This document shows positions 50,609 to 60,032 of a DNA stretch of 64,000 bases, piece by piece. The notes below the pieces were generated by a model. That model searched no databases and was not told where the DNA came from. It saw only the letters and a list, made by a program, of their open reading frames with translations. The first letter of the stretch is position 1. Each line of letters starts with the position of its first letter. Source of the stretch: Lichenibacterium minor (GTDB lineage: Bacteria > Pseudomonadota > Alphaproteobacteria > Rhizobiales > Beijerinckiaceae); contig NZ_QYBB01000008.1 of NCBI RefSeq assembly GCF_004137685.1, forward strand, positions 62,001 through 126,000. The letters are read 5' to 3'. Made by a program: the position numbers and the translations under genes.

Positions 50609-51136
50609 TCAGACGAGTTTGAAGTGGTTGATGTCGAGCTTCGCCCCAGACAGGAACTGGATGCTGTCGCCGGCCTTGTCGATCGTCAAAAGACGGCTGC
50701 CGTCCGTCTGGACCCCGGCTTTGGAGTTGGCCTGCTTGATGGCGGCGGCCAGATTGGCATTCTGCTGTGCAGCCGTCGATCCGAAGAAGGCCTTGGAGAT
50801 CTCGATCGTCTCGCTGTTGTTGCCGCTGTCGTCCACCACGCAGGCGCCGATCATGCCAAACGTTTGTGCCTTCGAGCCGACGCCGTAGACGAACGTGTCC
50901 GATCCGGCACCGGTCACGAGAGACGTTCCCTTCGCGCTGTACACGAAATCGGTGCCCGTTCCCGCGTAAACGGTGTCGGAATCGCCGGACGTGAGGGTCG
51001 TGGCTCCCGATCCGAGTTCGATGGTGGATCCCGACGTCTGGCTCGCCTCGACCACCTCCGATGCGGTGTGCGACGACAGGTCTATCGTGGTGTTGGAGTA
51101 GCTTTTGCCGAACTGCAGGAACTTCGGAAGCGCCAT
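50609..51136 (-). CDS. RTX-like secreted protein of unknown function
   Basis: A 175-residue protein from ATG 51136. It has no Sec signal. Gly/Ser/Thr/Asp-rich strands (SGSTIELGSGATTLTSGDSD, VYAGTGTDFVYSAKGTS, GAGSDTFVYG) resemble degenerate calcium-binding RTX nonapeptides, and the C-terminus (SIQFLSGAKLDINHFKLV) would suit a type I secretion signal ending in hydrophobic residues. Base composition is much less GC-rich than the neighbours and codon choice is more relaxed, suggesting later acquisition. No type I secretion genes are adjacent. It may be a surface or matrix protein; this is inference. Confidence 0.7.
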   Translation of the reverse strand: MALPKFLQFGKSYSNTTIDLSSHTASEVVEASQTSGSTIELGSGATTLTSGDSDTVYAGTGTDFVYSAKGTSLVTGAGSDTFVYGVGSKAQTFGMIGACVVDDSGNNSETIEISKAFFGSTAAQQNANLAAAIKQANSKAGVQTDGSRLLTIDKAGDSIQFLSGAKLDINHFKLV

Positions 51137-51482
51137 GACGATCAACCCTCGAGAATCAAAGCGGGAAGGGGCGTTGCGAGCCTGGAACGACGCTTCGGCC
51201 GCCCGTCGGCGGGTCCCGCATCCCCGCCGGCGTTGTTCACCATAGAGCGGCACCGTATGCAACCACAAAGTGCAATGGCTTAGCTTGAGCTGATCCCGCG
51301 GAAGGACCGGTCGGACCGTGGCGGGCGCGCGGGCCACGGATCCAGCGGCCCGCGATCGAGGCCGCTTTCCGCGTGGCGAAACCGTCGACCGGGACGCGTG
51401 TGACCGCTTCGGAGCGGGCCGAAGGCCGGCCCCGGAGGACGGCATCATGGGTCGCGACCTCGAACTGTCGCGAGCCGATGCG
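51137..51482. other. 346-bp intergenic region upstream of RTX-like gene
   Basis: No gene was seen. The segment 51235-51295 is AT-richer and probably carries the promoter of the RTX-like gene. Reading the minus strand, TTGCAC and TTGCAT boxes occur there, but the spacing does not fit a sigma-54 site. The rest, toward lon, is GC-rich without structure. Confidence 0.3.
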
Positions 51483-53948
51483 TCACGAACCCGGTGCGGC
51501 TTCCACCGCCGGCGCGGGCTCCAGCCCCGCCGCCACCGCGTCCTCGACCCGCTCCAGCCACACGAACTCCAGCGCGTCCCGCACGTCCTCGGGGATGTCG
51601 TCGTAGTCGCGGCGGTTGCGGGCGGGCAGCATCACGCGGGTGATGCCGGCCGCCGCCGCCGCCAGCACCTTCTCCTTGATGCCGCCCACCGGCATCACCA
51701 GCCCGCGCAGGCTGACCTCGCCCGTCATGGCGGTGTCGGGGCGCACGGGGCGGCCGCCCAGCAGCGACACCAGCGCCATCGTCATGGCGACGCCGGCGCT
51801 CGGGCCGTCCTTGGGCGTGGCGCCGGCCGGCACGTGGATGTGGATGTCGGCGCCGTCGAGCGCCTTCGGGTCGATGCCGAGCGAGAGCGCGCGGCCCTTG
51901 ACGAGGGATAGGGCGATCTGCGCCGATTCCTTCATCACGTCGCCGAGCTGGCCCGTCAGCAGCAGGCCGCCGCGCCCCGCCGAGCGCGCGGCCTCGATGA
52001 ACAGGATCTCGCCGCCCACCGGCGTCCAGGCGAGGCCGGTGGCGACGCCGGCGAGCCCGGCGCGCATCCCGGCCTCGCTTTCGAACCGCGTGGCCCCCAG
52101 GATGGCGGGCAGGTCGTCCGGCGTCACGACGACGCTCTCGGCCTCGCCGCTGGCGATCTTCACCGCCGCGTGGCGCATCACCGCCCCCACCTCGCGCTCG
52201 AGGTTGCGCACGCCGGATTCCCGCGTGTAGCCGCCGATGATCGCGCCGAGGGCGTCGTCGCCGAGGTCCACCTGGCCGGGCTTCAGCCCGTTGGCCTCGG
52301 TCTGCCGCCGCACGAGGTACCGCTTCGCGATCTCCAGCTTCTCGGCCCGCGTGTAGCCGGCGAGGGTGATGATCTCCATGCGGTCGCGCAGCGGCCCGGG
52401 GATCGAATCCAGCATGTTGGCGGTGGCGATGAACACCACGCGCGACAGGTCGAAGGGCGTGCCGATGTAGTTGTCGCGGAAGGTGGCGTTCTGCTCGGGG
52501 TCGAGCACCTCCAGCATGGCGGCCGAAGGGTCGCCCCCCATGCCGCGCCCCATCTTGTCGATCTCGTCGAGCATCATCACGCAGTCGCGGGCGCCGGCCT
52601 TGCGCAGGCCCTGCACGATGGTGCCGGGCAGCGCGCCGATGTAGGTCGAGCGGTGGCCGCGGATCTCCGCCTCGTCGTGGACGCCGCCCAGGCTGACGCG
52701 CACGAAGGGGCGCCCCATGGCGCGGGCGATCGACTGGCCGAGCGACGTCTTGCCGACGCCGGGGGGGCCGGCGAAGCACAGGATCGGCGCCTTGCCGTTG
52801 GGGGCGAGCTTGCGCACCGCGAGATATTCGACGATGCGGTCCTTGATCTTGCCGAGCCCGAAATGGTCCGCGTCGAGCACGCGGCGCGCCTGCGCGATGT
52901 CGATCGGCGCCTCGTCGGGGAGCGCCCAGGGCAGTTCCACCATCCAGTCGAGGTGGTTGCGGATCATGCCCGACTCGGGCGACGCGTCGGAGGAGCGCTC
53001 GTAGCGGCGCAGCTCCTTGCGGGCGGCGGCTTCGGCGTCGGGCGGCATCCCCGCCTTGTCGATGGCGGCCGACAGGTCCGTCACCTCCTGGGCGCGGCCG
53101 GCGTCGCCCTCGCCGAGCTGGCGCTGGATCGCGGCCATCTGCTCGCGCAGCACCGCTTCCTTCTGGCGCTCGTCGAAGGTGGCCTTGGTTTGCCGCCCGA
53201 TCTCGGCGGTCAAGCGCAGCACCTCCAGGCGGTGGGCCAGCAGGGCCACCACCTTGTCGATGCGCGCCACGGGGTCGATCGTTTCGATCAGCTCCTGCTT
53301 CTGCTCGGCCGGGAAGTCGAGGTAGGCGGCCACGAGGTCGGTCAGCTGCGACGGGCTCGACGCGGTCTGCACGGCGCCCACGAGGTCGGACGGCGCCTGC
53401 GGCAGGAGCTGCAGGGCTTCGAGCGCCATGCGCCTCAGGTTGGCGAAGCGCGCCTCGATGTCGGGCGAGCGCTGCTCGGGCTCGACGACGAGGCGCACCC
53501 GCGCCCGGAAGAAGGGCTGCTCGTGCAGGAACTCCTCCACCTGGAAGCGCGACTCGCCCTGCACCACGACGTGGTGCTGGCCGTCCGGCGTCGAGATGTA
53601 GCGCAGCACGTTGGCGACGGTGCCGAACGAGTGGAAGTCGCCGGCCGAGGGCTCCGCCTTGGTGCTGTCCCGCTGCATCAGGACGCCGATCTGCCGTTCC
53701 TCGCGCACGGCCTGCTGGGCCGCCGCGATGGAGGCCGAGCGGCCCAGCGCGATGGGGAACACCGTGCCGGGAAACAGCACCGTGTCGCGCACGGGCAGGA
53801 TGATCAGCGTGTCGGCGTCCGGCGCGGCGGCCGGGCGGCCGCCCTCGTCCGGCGCCCCGGCGGGGGCTGAGACCTCGAAGACGGCGGGCTGCCGCGCGTC
53901 GGCGGACGCTTCGCCGGGGGTGGCGACGGGGGGATCGATGTCGTTCAT
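51483..53948 (-). CDS. lon: ATP-dependent protease Lon
   Basis: 821 residues. The N-terminal substrate domain (LIILPVRDTVLFPGTVFPIAL) is followed by a coiled region, the AAA+ module with Walker A GPPGVGKT (Lys400) and the MMLDEIDKMGRG Walker B, and the serine-lysine protease domain with catalytic Ser717 (PKDGPSAGVAM) and Lys760 (GGIKEK). It degrades damaged and short-lived regulatory proteins. Compared with clpX-linked Lon, this copy has a longer disordered N-terminus and lies 7 bp after an Hsp20 gene on the same strand, so it may be a second, stress-linked Lon (inference). Confidence 0.95.
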   Translation of the reverse strand: MNDIDPPVATPGEASADARQPAVFEVSAPAGAPDEGGRPAAAPDADTLIILPVRDTVLFPGTVFPIALGRSASIAAAQQAVREERQIGVLMQRDSTKAEPSAGDFHSFGTVANVLRYISTPDGQHHVVVQGESRFQVEEFLHEQPFFRARVRLVVEPEQRSPDIEARFANLRRMALEALQLLPQAPSDLVGAVQTASSPSQLTDLVAAYLDFPAEQKQELIETIDPVARIDKVVALLAHRLEVLRLTAEIGRQTKATFDERQKEAVLREQMAAIQRQLGEGDAGRAQEVTDLSAAIDKAGMPPDAEAAARKELRRYERSSDASPESGMIRNHLDWMVELPWALPDEAPIDIAQARRVLDADHFGLGKIKDRIVEYLAVRKLAPNGKAPILCFAGPPGVGKTSLGQSIARAMGRPFVRVSLGGVHDEAEIRGHRSTYIGALPGTIVQGLRKAGARDCVMMLDEIDKMGRGMGGDPSAAMLEVLDPEQNATFRDNYIGTPFDLSRVVFIATANMLDSIPGPLRDRMEIITLAGYTRAEKLEIAKRYLVRRQTEANGLKPGQVDLGDDALGAIIGGYTRESGVRNLEREVGAVMRHAAVKIASGEAESVVVTPDDLPAILGATRFESEAGMRAGLAGVATGLAWTPVGGEILFIEAARSAGRGGLLLTGQLGDVMKESAQIALSLVKGRALSLGIDPKALDGADIHIHVPAGATPKDGPSAGVAMTMALVSLLGGRPVRPDTAMTGEVSLRGLVMPVGGIKEKVLAAAAAGITRVMLPARNRRDYDDIPEDVRDALEFVWLERVEDAVAAGLEPAPAVEAAPGS

Positions 53949-53955
53949 GGCGGTC

Positions 53956-54372
53956 TCAAGCCTTGTGCAGGCTGATCAGCAGGCAGCCGTCGCGCGTGTC
54001 GCGGCGCACGCCGTCGTAGCGCCCGGGCGGGATGGCGATGCGGCGCTCGAAGCGCCCCATGGGCAGCTCCAGACGGTGGATCACGGCGGTCTGCAGTTCG
54101 GGGGGCAGCGTGCGGCGGCCCGACACCACAACGCTGTCGCCTTCCAGCGCCGCCTCGACGGCCTCGGCGGCGACGCCGGGCAGCGACACGAGGATCAACA
54201 CCGCCGCTTCGGTCTCGATGACGTCGACGGCGGGCGTCCAGGCCGCCGGCCGCGGCACCCGGCGGGGTGGCGCCTGGCCCGACGGCCGCTCGGCGCGCTG
54301 GCCGCGCTCGGCGCGGGCCAGCATCGCCACCGCCTCGGCCCACATCCAGTCGTGGGGATCCTGTCTCGGCAT
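53956..54372 (-). CDS. Small heat-shock protein Hsp20
   Basis: 138 residues from ATG 54372; a TTG at 54402 is the alternative. A disordered Arg/Pro-rich N-terminus with WMWAEAVAML precedes an alpha-crystallin domain: PAVDVIETEAAVLILVSLPG, SVVVSGRRTLP, VIHRLELPMGRFERRIAIPPG and a short LLISLHKA end. The conserved GxLxI motif is reduced to GCLLISL, and no C-terminal IxI extension follows, which usually weakens oligomer capping. It holds unfolded proteins, and the stop is 7 bp before lon, implying a chaperone-protease operon. Confidence 0.9.
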   Translation of the reverse strand: MPRQDPHDWMWAEAVAMLARAERGQRAERPSGQAPPRRVPRPAAWTPAVDVIETEAAVLILVSLPGVAAEAVEAALEGDSVVVSGRRTLPPELQTAVIHRLELPMGRFERRIAIPPGRYDGVRRDTRDGCLLISLHKA

Positions 54373-54454
54373 CGCTCTCGCATCCGTCTCGATGAAGACC
54401 AATGCGGCGGTGCCGTCGCGGGTTGCCGCGGGAGGTGGCGCCCCGCGGCGGGGT

Positions 54455-55363
54455 TCAGCGCCCCTGCTGGATCGCCGACAGCAGCCACGGGCCGCCGCGG
54501 TCGCGCCGGAAGGTCCACAGCTCGGTGCTCTCGGTCGGGCGCGACGGGTCGCCGCCGACCACGCGACCGCTGCCGCGCTCCACCGTGACGTCGCGCAGCG
54601 AGAAGCGCATCGCTACCGTGGCATAGTCGGTCACGCCTTCGCGCCACGCTTCGGCGAGGTCGCCCTGGAGCAGGCGCGGCTCCGTCACCTCGTTGTGGAC
54701 GCCCCGGGTCGCGTTGGCGCGCAGGTCCGTGTCGAAGGTGCGGAACACTTCCGGCGTGGTGAGGCGGCCCAGCGCCGGCGCATCCTCGCGGCCGTAGGCG
54801 GTCTGGATGTCGACCAGCGCCGCCTCGAAGGCGTCGAAGTCGGCCGGCGTCACGGCGAGCGGCACCGTGCCGGGGCGCGGGCCACCCCCGCCCGAGCCGA
54901 AGCCCGGGGCCGGGCCGGCGGGCCCCGCCGCGGCGGTGCGGAACATCGGGCCGCCCGCGAGGCCCGCGGCACGGCCCCGGAAGGCGCGCAGCGCGAACCA
55001 GACCAGCCCGCCGATCAGCAGCAGGGGAAACAGCCCGAAGCCGTGGCCGCCGAGCAGGCCGAACAGCCCGGCGCCGAGCAGGCCCGCGGCCAGACCCGAG
55101 CCGAAGCCGAAGCCGCGCGACAGGGCGACGCCCGGTGCACCGCCGAAGCCGCCCTGGGGCGTTTCGCTGCGCTGGATGGGCGCCGCGCCGCCCGGCGCCG
55201 TGCGGGTGAAGCCCGGCGACGAGAAGGTGCGGGCGCCCCGCGACCCGAAGGAGAAGCCGCCGCCGGCCTTGGCGTCGACCGCGGTGGAGCCGAGCGGCGC
55301 CAGCGCGGCCAGCGACAGGGCGAGCGCGGCGGCATGGAAGGAGCGGCGGAGCGAGGGGGACAT
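54455..55363 (-). CDS. Tim44-domain membrane protein
   Basis: 302 residues. A signal-like N-terminus (SFHAAALALSLAALAPLG) is followed by a Gly/Phe-rich stretch (GGGFSFGSRGARTFSSPGF), a Gly/Leu-rich membrane segment (GLAAGLLGAGLFGLLGGHGFGLFPLLLIGGLVWFAL, about residues 90-125) and a C-terminal Tim44/Mba1-like domain from ~175 (FDAFEAALVDIQTAYGREDA, ELWTFRRDRGGPWLLSAIQQ). Bacterial Tim44-like proteins are common in Alphaproteobacteria with no settled role. This one lacks the N-terminal part used by mitochondrial Tim44 to bind Hsp70. It is 82 bp upstream of hsp20 on the same strand. Confidence 0.9.
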   Translation of the reverse strand: MSPSLRRSFHAAALALSLAALAPLGSTAVDAKAGGGFSFGSRGARTFSSPGFTRTAPGGAAPIQRSETPQGGFGGAPGVALSRGFGFGSGLAAGLLGAGLFGLLGGHGFGLFPLLLIGGLVWFALRAFRGRAAGLAGGPMFRTAAAGPAGPAPGFGSGGGGPRPGTVPLAVTPADFDAFEAALVDIQTAYGREDAPALGRLTTPEVFRTFDTDLRANATRGVHNEVTEPRLLQGDLAEAWREGVTDYATVAMRFSLRDVTVERGSGRVVGGDPSRPTESTELWTFRRDRGGPWLLSAIQQGR

Positions 55364-55469
55364 GGGGGACCTGCGGCGGCGGGGCGGATTCCCCGTCGGA
55401 CCCGATATGGTGATGCGCGACGCCCCGCCGCAAGGCCGCCCCAATCCGGGCGGACCGCGGGGGGCGCCG

Positions 55470-56336
55470 CTAGCCTTCCCCGGCCATCAGCGCCGCCAAG
55501 CCGTCGCGGTAGGTGGGGTAGCCCAGGCGGACGCCGAGGTCGTCCTTCATGCGCAGGTTCGCGACGCGGCGGTTGGCGCCGTAGAAGGAGCGCGCCATGG
55601 GCGACAGCTCGGCCCCGGCGAAGGGGATCAGCGGCGGCGGCGCCACGCCGAGCAGCTTCGCCGCATAGGCCACCACGTCGGGCGCGGGGGCCGGCTCGTC
55701 GTCGGCGATGTTCCAGGCCCCGCCCATGCCGTCGTGCAGCAGCGCCGCCGAGATGGCCCGGCCGATGTCGTCGACGTGGATGCGGTTGAACACCTGGCCG
55801 GGCTTGTCGATGCGCCGGGCGGAGCCGTCGCGCAGGTCCTCGATCGCGTTGCGGCCCGGCCCGTAGATGCCGGCGAGCCGCAGCACCGCCACCTGCTTGC
55901 CGGCGCGCGAGTCCAGCGCCAGCCAACGCTCCTCGACGGCGAGGCGGGCGCGGCCCCGCTCGCTTTCGGGCACGGGGCGCACGTCCTCGTCGATCCAGGC
56001 CCCGCCGTGGTCGCCGTAGACCCCGATGGTGGACAGGTAGGCGATGCGCTTCAGCCGCGGCGCTTCCGCGATCACCGCGCCGAAGCGTTCCAGCACCGGG
56101 TCGCCCTCGGGGCCGGGCTGCACCGACACCAGCAGCGCGTCGGCGTCCGCCAGCGCCCCTTCGATGGCGGGATCCGCTTCGGGCGGGTCGAACCGGAGCG
56201 CGCGGATGCGGTCGGCCGCGAGCGCCGCGACCTTGTCGTCCGATCGCACCGTCCCGTCGATCCGGTCGAAATGCCCGGCGTGGTGGCGCAGGTAGTGGCC
56301 GGCCGTGTAGCCGATGCCGAAGACGAAGAGGTTCAC
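55470..56336 (-). CDS. NAD(P)-binding SDR/epimerase-like protein (YeeZ type)
   Basis: 288 residues from a GTG at 56336 that overlaps the queG stop (GTGA), giving the start [13 protein letters not shown]. The Rossmann motif is [25 protein letters not shown] contains the catalytic-type Ser/Tyr region, and [16 protein letters not shown] and [14 protein letters not shown] match atypical extended SDRs of the YeeZ family. The substrate is unknown. It is the last gene of a three-gene operon (GST, queG, SDR) that recurs in Hyphomicrobiales. Confidence 0.9.
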   Translation of the reverse strand: MNLFVFGIGYTAGHYLRHHAGHFDRIDGTVRSDDKVAALAADRIRALRFDPPEADPAIEGALADADALLVSVQPGPEGDPVLERFGAVIAEAPRLKRIAYLSTIGVYGDHGGAWIDEDVRPVPESERGRARLAVEERWLALDSRAGKQVAVLRLAGIYGPGRNAIEDLRDGSARRIDKPGQVFNRIHVDDIGRAISAALLHDGMGGAWNIADDEPAPAPDVVAYAAKLLGVAPPPLIPFAGAELSPMARSFYGANRRVANLRMKDDLGVRLGYPTYRDGLAALMAGEG

Positions 56337-57496
56337 GGTCGCTCCCATTCGGCCAGCACGTCCGCGTCCGCCTCGGCGGCGCGGCACGAGGGGGACGCCA
56401 GGGCCAGCCCTTCGGTTCCGAGGAGCCGCCGCCCCGCCCAGACCGCCATGGCGCGCACGAGCGGCGACGGATGGGCGAGAAGCGCCACGGCGCGGGGCGC
56501 CAACGCGGCGTCACCCGAATTGCCGATGGCGATCGCCACGTTGCGCAGGAAGCGGTCGACCCCGATGCGCTTGATGGGGCTGCCCGAGAACAGGGCCCGG
56601 AACCCCGCGTCGTCGAGCCGCGACAAGGCGTCGAGCGAGGGCGCGGCGAGGTCGTCCCGCGCGCGCAGCTTCGCGTCCCGCCCGGCCTGCGCGAACTTGT
56701 TCCACGGGCAGGCGGCGAGGCAGTCGTCGCAGCCGTAGATGCGGTTGCCCATCAGCGGCCGGAGTTCGGGGTCGATGGCGCCTTTGTGCTCGATGGTGAG
56801 GTAAGAGATGCAGCGCCGCGCGTCGAGCTGGCGCGGCGCCGGGAAGGCGCCCGTCGGGCAGGCGTCGAGGCAGGCCCGGCAGGAGCCGCACGCATCCCCG
56901 CCCGGCGGGTCGGGCGCGAGCGGCAGCGTGGTGAAGATCGAGCCCAGGAACAGCCACGAGCCGAAGTCGCGCGACACGAGGTTGGTGTGCTTGCCGGCCC
57001 AGCCGAGCCCGGCGGCTTCCGCCAGCGGCTTCTCCATCACGGGGGCGGTGTCGACGAAGACCTTCACCTCCGTGGCGGCGCCCCGCGCGTCCACGCCGCC
57101 CTGGCGCGCCACGAAGCCGGCGAGATCCTTCAGCTTGCCCTTCACCACGTCGTGGTAGTCGCGGTGGCGGGCGTAGACCGAGACGGCGCCGGCGTGGCGC
57201 CGGTCGAGCACGGCGCGGGGGTCGTCCTCGGGGCCGTAGTTCAGCCCCAGCATGATCACCGAGCGGACCTCGGGCCACAGCGCCGCCGGGCTGCCGCGGC
57301 GCTCCGCCGTGTCGCTCATCCAGTCCATGGTGCCGTGGCGGCCGGCGGCGAGCCAGGCGCGCAGGCGCGCCGCGGCTTCCGGCACGGCGTCGGGCGAGGC
57401 CACGCGGCAGCCGTCGAAGCCCAGCGCGGCCGCGCGGGCGGCGATGCGGGCCTTGATGTCGGCGTCCACGTCAGGCGGACCGCGGGCCGCGGCCAT
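56333..57496 (-). CDS. queG: Epoxyqueuosine reductase
   Basis: 387 residues. This iron-sulfur and cobalamin enzyme reduces epoxyqueuosine to queuosine in tRNA, the last step of queuosine synthesis. Diagnostic blocks are [55 protein letters not shown], and two 4Fe-4S ferredoxin motifs, [16 protein letters not shown] and [20 protein letters not shown]-repeat-like C-terminus is present. It needs cobalamin, consistent with the adenosyltransferase elsewhere in the window. It overlaps the SDR gene by 4 bp and follows a GST by 36 bp. Confidence 0.95.
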   Translation of the reverse strand: MAAARGPPDVDADIKARIAARAAALGFDGCRVASPDAVPEAAARLRAWLAAGRHGTMDWMSDTAERRGSPAALWPEVRSVIMLGLNYGPEDDPRAVLDRRHAGAVSVYARHRDYHDVVKGKLKDLAGFVARQGGVDARGAATEVKVFVDTAPVMEKPLAEAAGLGWAGKHTNLVSRDFGSWLFLGSIFTTLPLAPDPPGGDACGSCRACLDACPTGAFPAPRQLDARRCISYLTIEHKGAIDPELRPLMGNRIYGCDDCLAACPWNKFAQAGRDAKLRARDDLAAPSLDALSRLDDAGFRALFSGSPIKRIGVDRFLRNVAIAIGNSGDAALAPRAVALLAHPSPLVRAMAVWAGRRLLGTEGLALASPSCRAAEADADVLAEWERP

Positions 57497-57532
57497 CCCT
57501 CGTCCCGCGCCGGGTGCGAGGGACGGCCCCCG

Positions 57533-58225
57533 TCAAAAATCCAGGTCGGCGTAGACGGGGCTCGGCACGATGCCGGGCACGCGGTCGGCCAGCAGGGCGC
57601 GAAAGGACGGGCGCGACTTCACCCGCACGTACCAGCTCTTCGCGGTCTCGTCCTCGGCCCATGGCACGTCGCCCAGGAAATCGATGGCGGACAGGTGGGC
57701 TGCGGCGGCGAGGTCCGCGTAGGTGAGGCGGTCGCCGGCGAGCCAGTTGCGGCCCCGGATCAGGAAGCCGATGTAGCGCATGTGGTAGCGGATGTTGGCC
57801 CGCGCCACCCGCACGGCGTCCATGTCCGGCGCGCCGCCGCCCTGGTCGGCGGTCATGAAGCGCTTGTACACCTTCTCGGTGATGAGGTGGCTCGACACTT
57901 CGGCGAAGAACTTGCCGTTCCACCAGTCGAGCAGGCGGCGCACCTCGACGCGGCCGGCGGCGTCGTCCGGCATCAGGCGGCGGTCGCCCAGGGCGGGGCC
58001 GCGCGTCTCGTCGAGGTATTCGGAGATGGGCCCGGGCCCTGGCACGGCGCCGACGGGCTCCTCCACCAGCACCGGCGTGGTGCCGGCGGGGTTCATGATC
58101 AGGAAGTCGCGGCGGCGGTCGAAGACGCGTTCCTCGACGAGGTCGGGCTCGATCCCCATTTCGCCGAGGATCAGGCGGATGAAGCGGGAATGGGGGCAGA
58201 GAGGGTGGTGGTAGAGGTCCGTCAT
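57533..58225 (-). CDS. Glutathione S-transferase family protein
   Basis: 230 residues. The N-terminal thioredoxin-like domain opens LYHHPLCPHSRFIRLILGEMG with a CxxS-type active site, and MNPAGTTPVLVEEP carries the cis-Pro. The helical domain contains NWLAGDRLTYADLAAAAHLSAIDFLGDVPW. It is first in the GST-queG-SDR operon. Its role is unknown; glutathionylation or dehalogenase-like activity would be guesses. The promoter should lie in the 213 bp shared with the divergent glcD. Confidence 0.92.
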   Translation of the reverse strand: MTDLYHHPLCPHSRFIRLILGEMGIEPDLVEERVFDRRRDFLIMNPAGTTPVLVEEPVGAVPGPGPISEYLDETRGPALGDRRLMPDDAAGRVEVRRLLDWWNGKFFAEVSSHLITEKVYKRFMTADQGGGAPDMDAVRVARANIRYHMRYIGFLIRGRNWLAGDRLTYADLAAAAHLSAIDFLGDVPWAEDETAKSWYVRVKSRPSFRALLADRVPGIVPSPVYADLDF

Positions 58226-58403
58226 CTCGCCCGTGCTGGCAGGGGGGCCCGCGTCCCGGCCCCGGCCCCCGGCCGATCGCGGGATCGGGGGCGCCCTTCG
58301 CTATAGGCCGGGCCGCCGGGTGCGACAACCGGTTTCGGCCGGCCGGAGGGATCCGCGCGACGCCGCCGCGTCGCCGTTCACAACCGCGGCGCCCGGCCCT
58401 ATA

Positions 58404-58413
58404 TTGACGTCAA
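58404..58413. promoter_or_regulatory. Perfect palindrome TTGACGTCAA upstream of glcD
   Basis: A perfect 10-bp palindrome preceded by TATA-like bases (58399-58404), 25 bp before the glcD ATG and downstream of the GST start. It is a candidate operator for a dimeric regulator such as a GntR-type glycolate regulator; no such regulator is adjacent. Confidence 0.35.
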
Positions 58414-58438
58414 GACCGCGTCCCCGGGAGGACCCAGC

Positions 58439-59908
58439 ATGTCGGCCATCGCCTTCCCCGCCCCCGATCCGTCCGTCGTGGCGCGGCGCGCCTCCATCGT
58501 GGCCGGGCTGGCCGCCCTCGTCCCCCCCGAATGCCTCGTCGACAGCGAGGACGAGCGCCGCGCCTTCGAAACGGACGGGCTCACCGCCTACCGGCAGGTG
58601 CCGCTCGCCGTCGTGCTGCCCCGCACCACCGAGGAAGTGTCGGCGGTGATGCGCTACCTGCACCGGGAAGGCATCAAGGTGGTGCCGCGCGGCGCCGGCA
58701 CGTCGCTGTGCGGCGGCGCCATCCCGCAGCCGGACGCCGTGGTGGTGGGAGTGGGCAAGCTCAACAAGGTGCTGGAGATCGACTACCCCAACCGCACCGC
58801 GCGGGTGGAAGCGGGCGTGACCAACCTCGCCATCACGGGCGCGGTGTCGCACGAGGGCTTCTTCTACGCGCCCGACCCGTCGTCGCAGCTCGCCTGCACC
58901 ATCGCGGGCAACATCGCCATGAACTCGGGCGGGGCGCACTGCCTGAAATACGGCGTCACCACCAACAACGTGCTCGGCGTCCGCATGGTGATGGTGGACG
59001 GCACCGTGGTGGACATCGGCGGCCAGCACATGGACGCCGGCGGGCTCGACCTGCTCGGCCTCGTGGTGGGGTCGGAAGGGCAGCTCGGCGTCGTCACGGA
59101 AGCCACCGTCCGCATCCTGCGCGCCGCCGAAGGCGCCCAGCCGGTGCTGTTCGGCTTCGATTCCGTCGAGGAGGCCGGCGACACCGTGTCGGCCATCATC
59201 GGGGCCGGCATCGTGCCGGTGGCGATGGAATACATGGACAAGGTGGCGATCGAGATCTGCGAAGCCTTCGCCCACGCCGGCTACCCGCTCGACGTCGAGG
59301 CCATGCTGATCATCGAGGTCGAGGGCTCGCCGGACGACATGACCGAGCAGCTGCGCAAGATCATCGCCATCGCGCGCCAGCACGGCGTCAAGACCATCAA
59401 GGAGAGCCGCTCGGCGGCCGAAACCGCGGCGATCTGGAAGGGGCGCAAGTCCGCCTTCGGGGCCACGGGCCGCGTCGCCGACTACATCTGCATGGACGGC
59501 ACCATCCCCACCGGCCGCCTGCCCGAGGTGCTGCGCCGCATCCGGCAGATCACCGACGGCTACGGGCTGAAGGCCGCCAACGTGTTCCACGCCGGGGACG
59601 GCAACCTCCACCCGCTGGTGCTCTACGACATCAACGATCCCGCCGAGCAGGAGAAGGCCGAGGAAGCCGGCAACGACATCCTCAAGCTCTGCGTGGAGGT
59701 GGGCGGCTGCCTCACGGGCGAACACGGCGTCGGCATCGAGAAGCGCGACCTGATGCGCTACCAGTTCGACAAGGTCGACCTCGACCAGCAGATGCGCGTC
59801 CGCGCCGCCTTCGATCCGGACTGGCTCCTGAACCCCGCCAAGGTGTTCCCGCTCGACGGGCGCGTGCCGGCGACCCCGCGGGCGCCGCTGCCCCAAGCCG
59901 CGGAGTGA
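58439..59908 (+). CDS. glcD: Glycolate oxidase FAD subunit GlcD
   Basis: 489 residues with GGAGGA before the ATG. FAD-binding type 4 domain: LPRTTEEVSAVMRYLHREGIKVVPRGAGTSLCGG, FYAPDPSSQLACTIAGNIAMNSGG and LVVGSEGQLGVVTEATV. The C-terminal oxidase domain has VFHAGDGNLHPLVLYD and TGEHGVGIEKRDLM, ending in NPAKVFPL. GlcD oxidises glycolate (or a related 2-hydroxy acid) to glyoxylate together with GlcE and the iron-sulfur GlcF. GlcE follows 124 bp later. The haloacetate-dehalogenase-like protein at 6-7 kb would also yield glycolate, a possible but unproven link. Confidence 0.94.
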   Translation: MSAIAFPAPDPSVVARRASIVAGLAALVPPECLVDSEDERRAFETDGLTAYRQVPLAVVLPRTTEEVSAVMRYLHREGIKVVPRGAGTSLCGGAIPQPDAVVVGVGKLNKVLEIDYPNRTARVEAGVTNLAITGAVSHEGFFYAPDPSSQLACTIAGNIAMNSGGAHCLKYGVTTNNVLGVRMVMVDGTVVDIGGQHMDAGGLDLLGLVVGSEGQLGVVTEATVRILRAAEGAQPVLFGFDSVEEAGDTVSAIIGAGIVPVAMEYMDKVAIEICEAFAHAGYPLDVEAMLIIEVEGSPDDMTEQLRKIIAIARQHGVKTIKESRSAAETAAIWKGRKSAFGATGRVADYICMDGTIPTGRLPEVLRRIRQITDGYGLKAANVFHAGDGNLHPLVLYDINDPAEQEKAEEAGNDILKLCVEVGGCLTGEHGVGIEKRDLMRYQFDKVDLDQQMRVRAAFDPDWLLNPAKVFPLDGRVPATPRAPLPQAAE

Positions 59909-59925
59909 CGCGCCCCTCCTCCCCG

Positions 59926-60032
59926 GCGGGGAGGAGGGACGCACGGCGGGGCGGCGGGGAAGCCCGCTCGTGCCCGAGAGCACCTCATCCGGCCCTCCGG
60001 GCCACCTTCTCCCCTGGGGGGAGGAGGGACGC
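59926..60032. repeat. Intergenic repeat element between glcD and glcE
   Basis: A perfect 9-bp hairpin CTCCTCCCC/GGGGAGGAG (59926-59946) is followed by a block resembling the dispersed CTCATCCGGCC...CCACCTTCTCCCC repeat seen between genes in many Hyphomicrobiales genomes. The 16-bp word GGGGAGGAGGGACGCA occurs at 59938-59953 and again at 60017-60032. The second copy supplies the ribosome site of glcE. Confidence 0.65.

Noticed and set aside
51235..51295. Sigma-54-like promoter (TTGCAC ... TTGCAT) upstream of the RTX-like gene
   Set aside because: The -24 element lacks the GG and the spacing to the -12 element is two bases too long.
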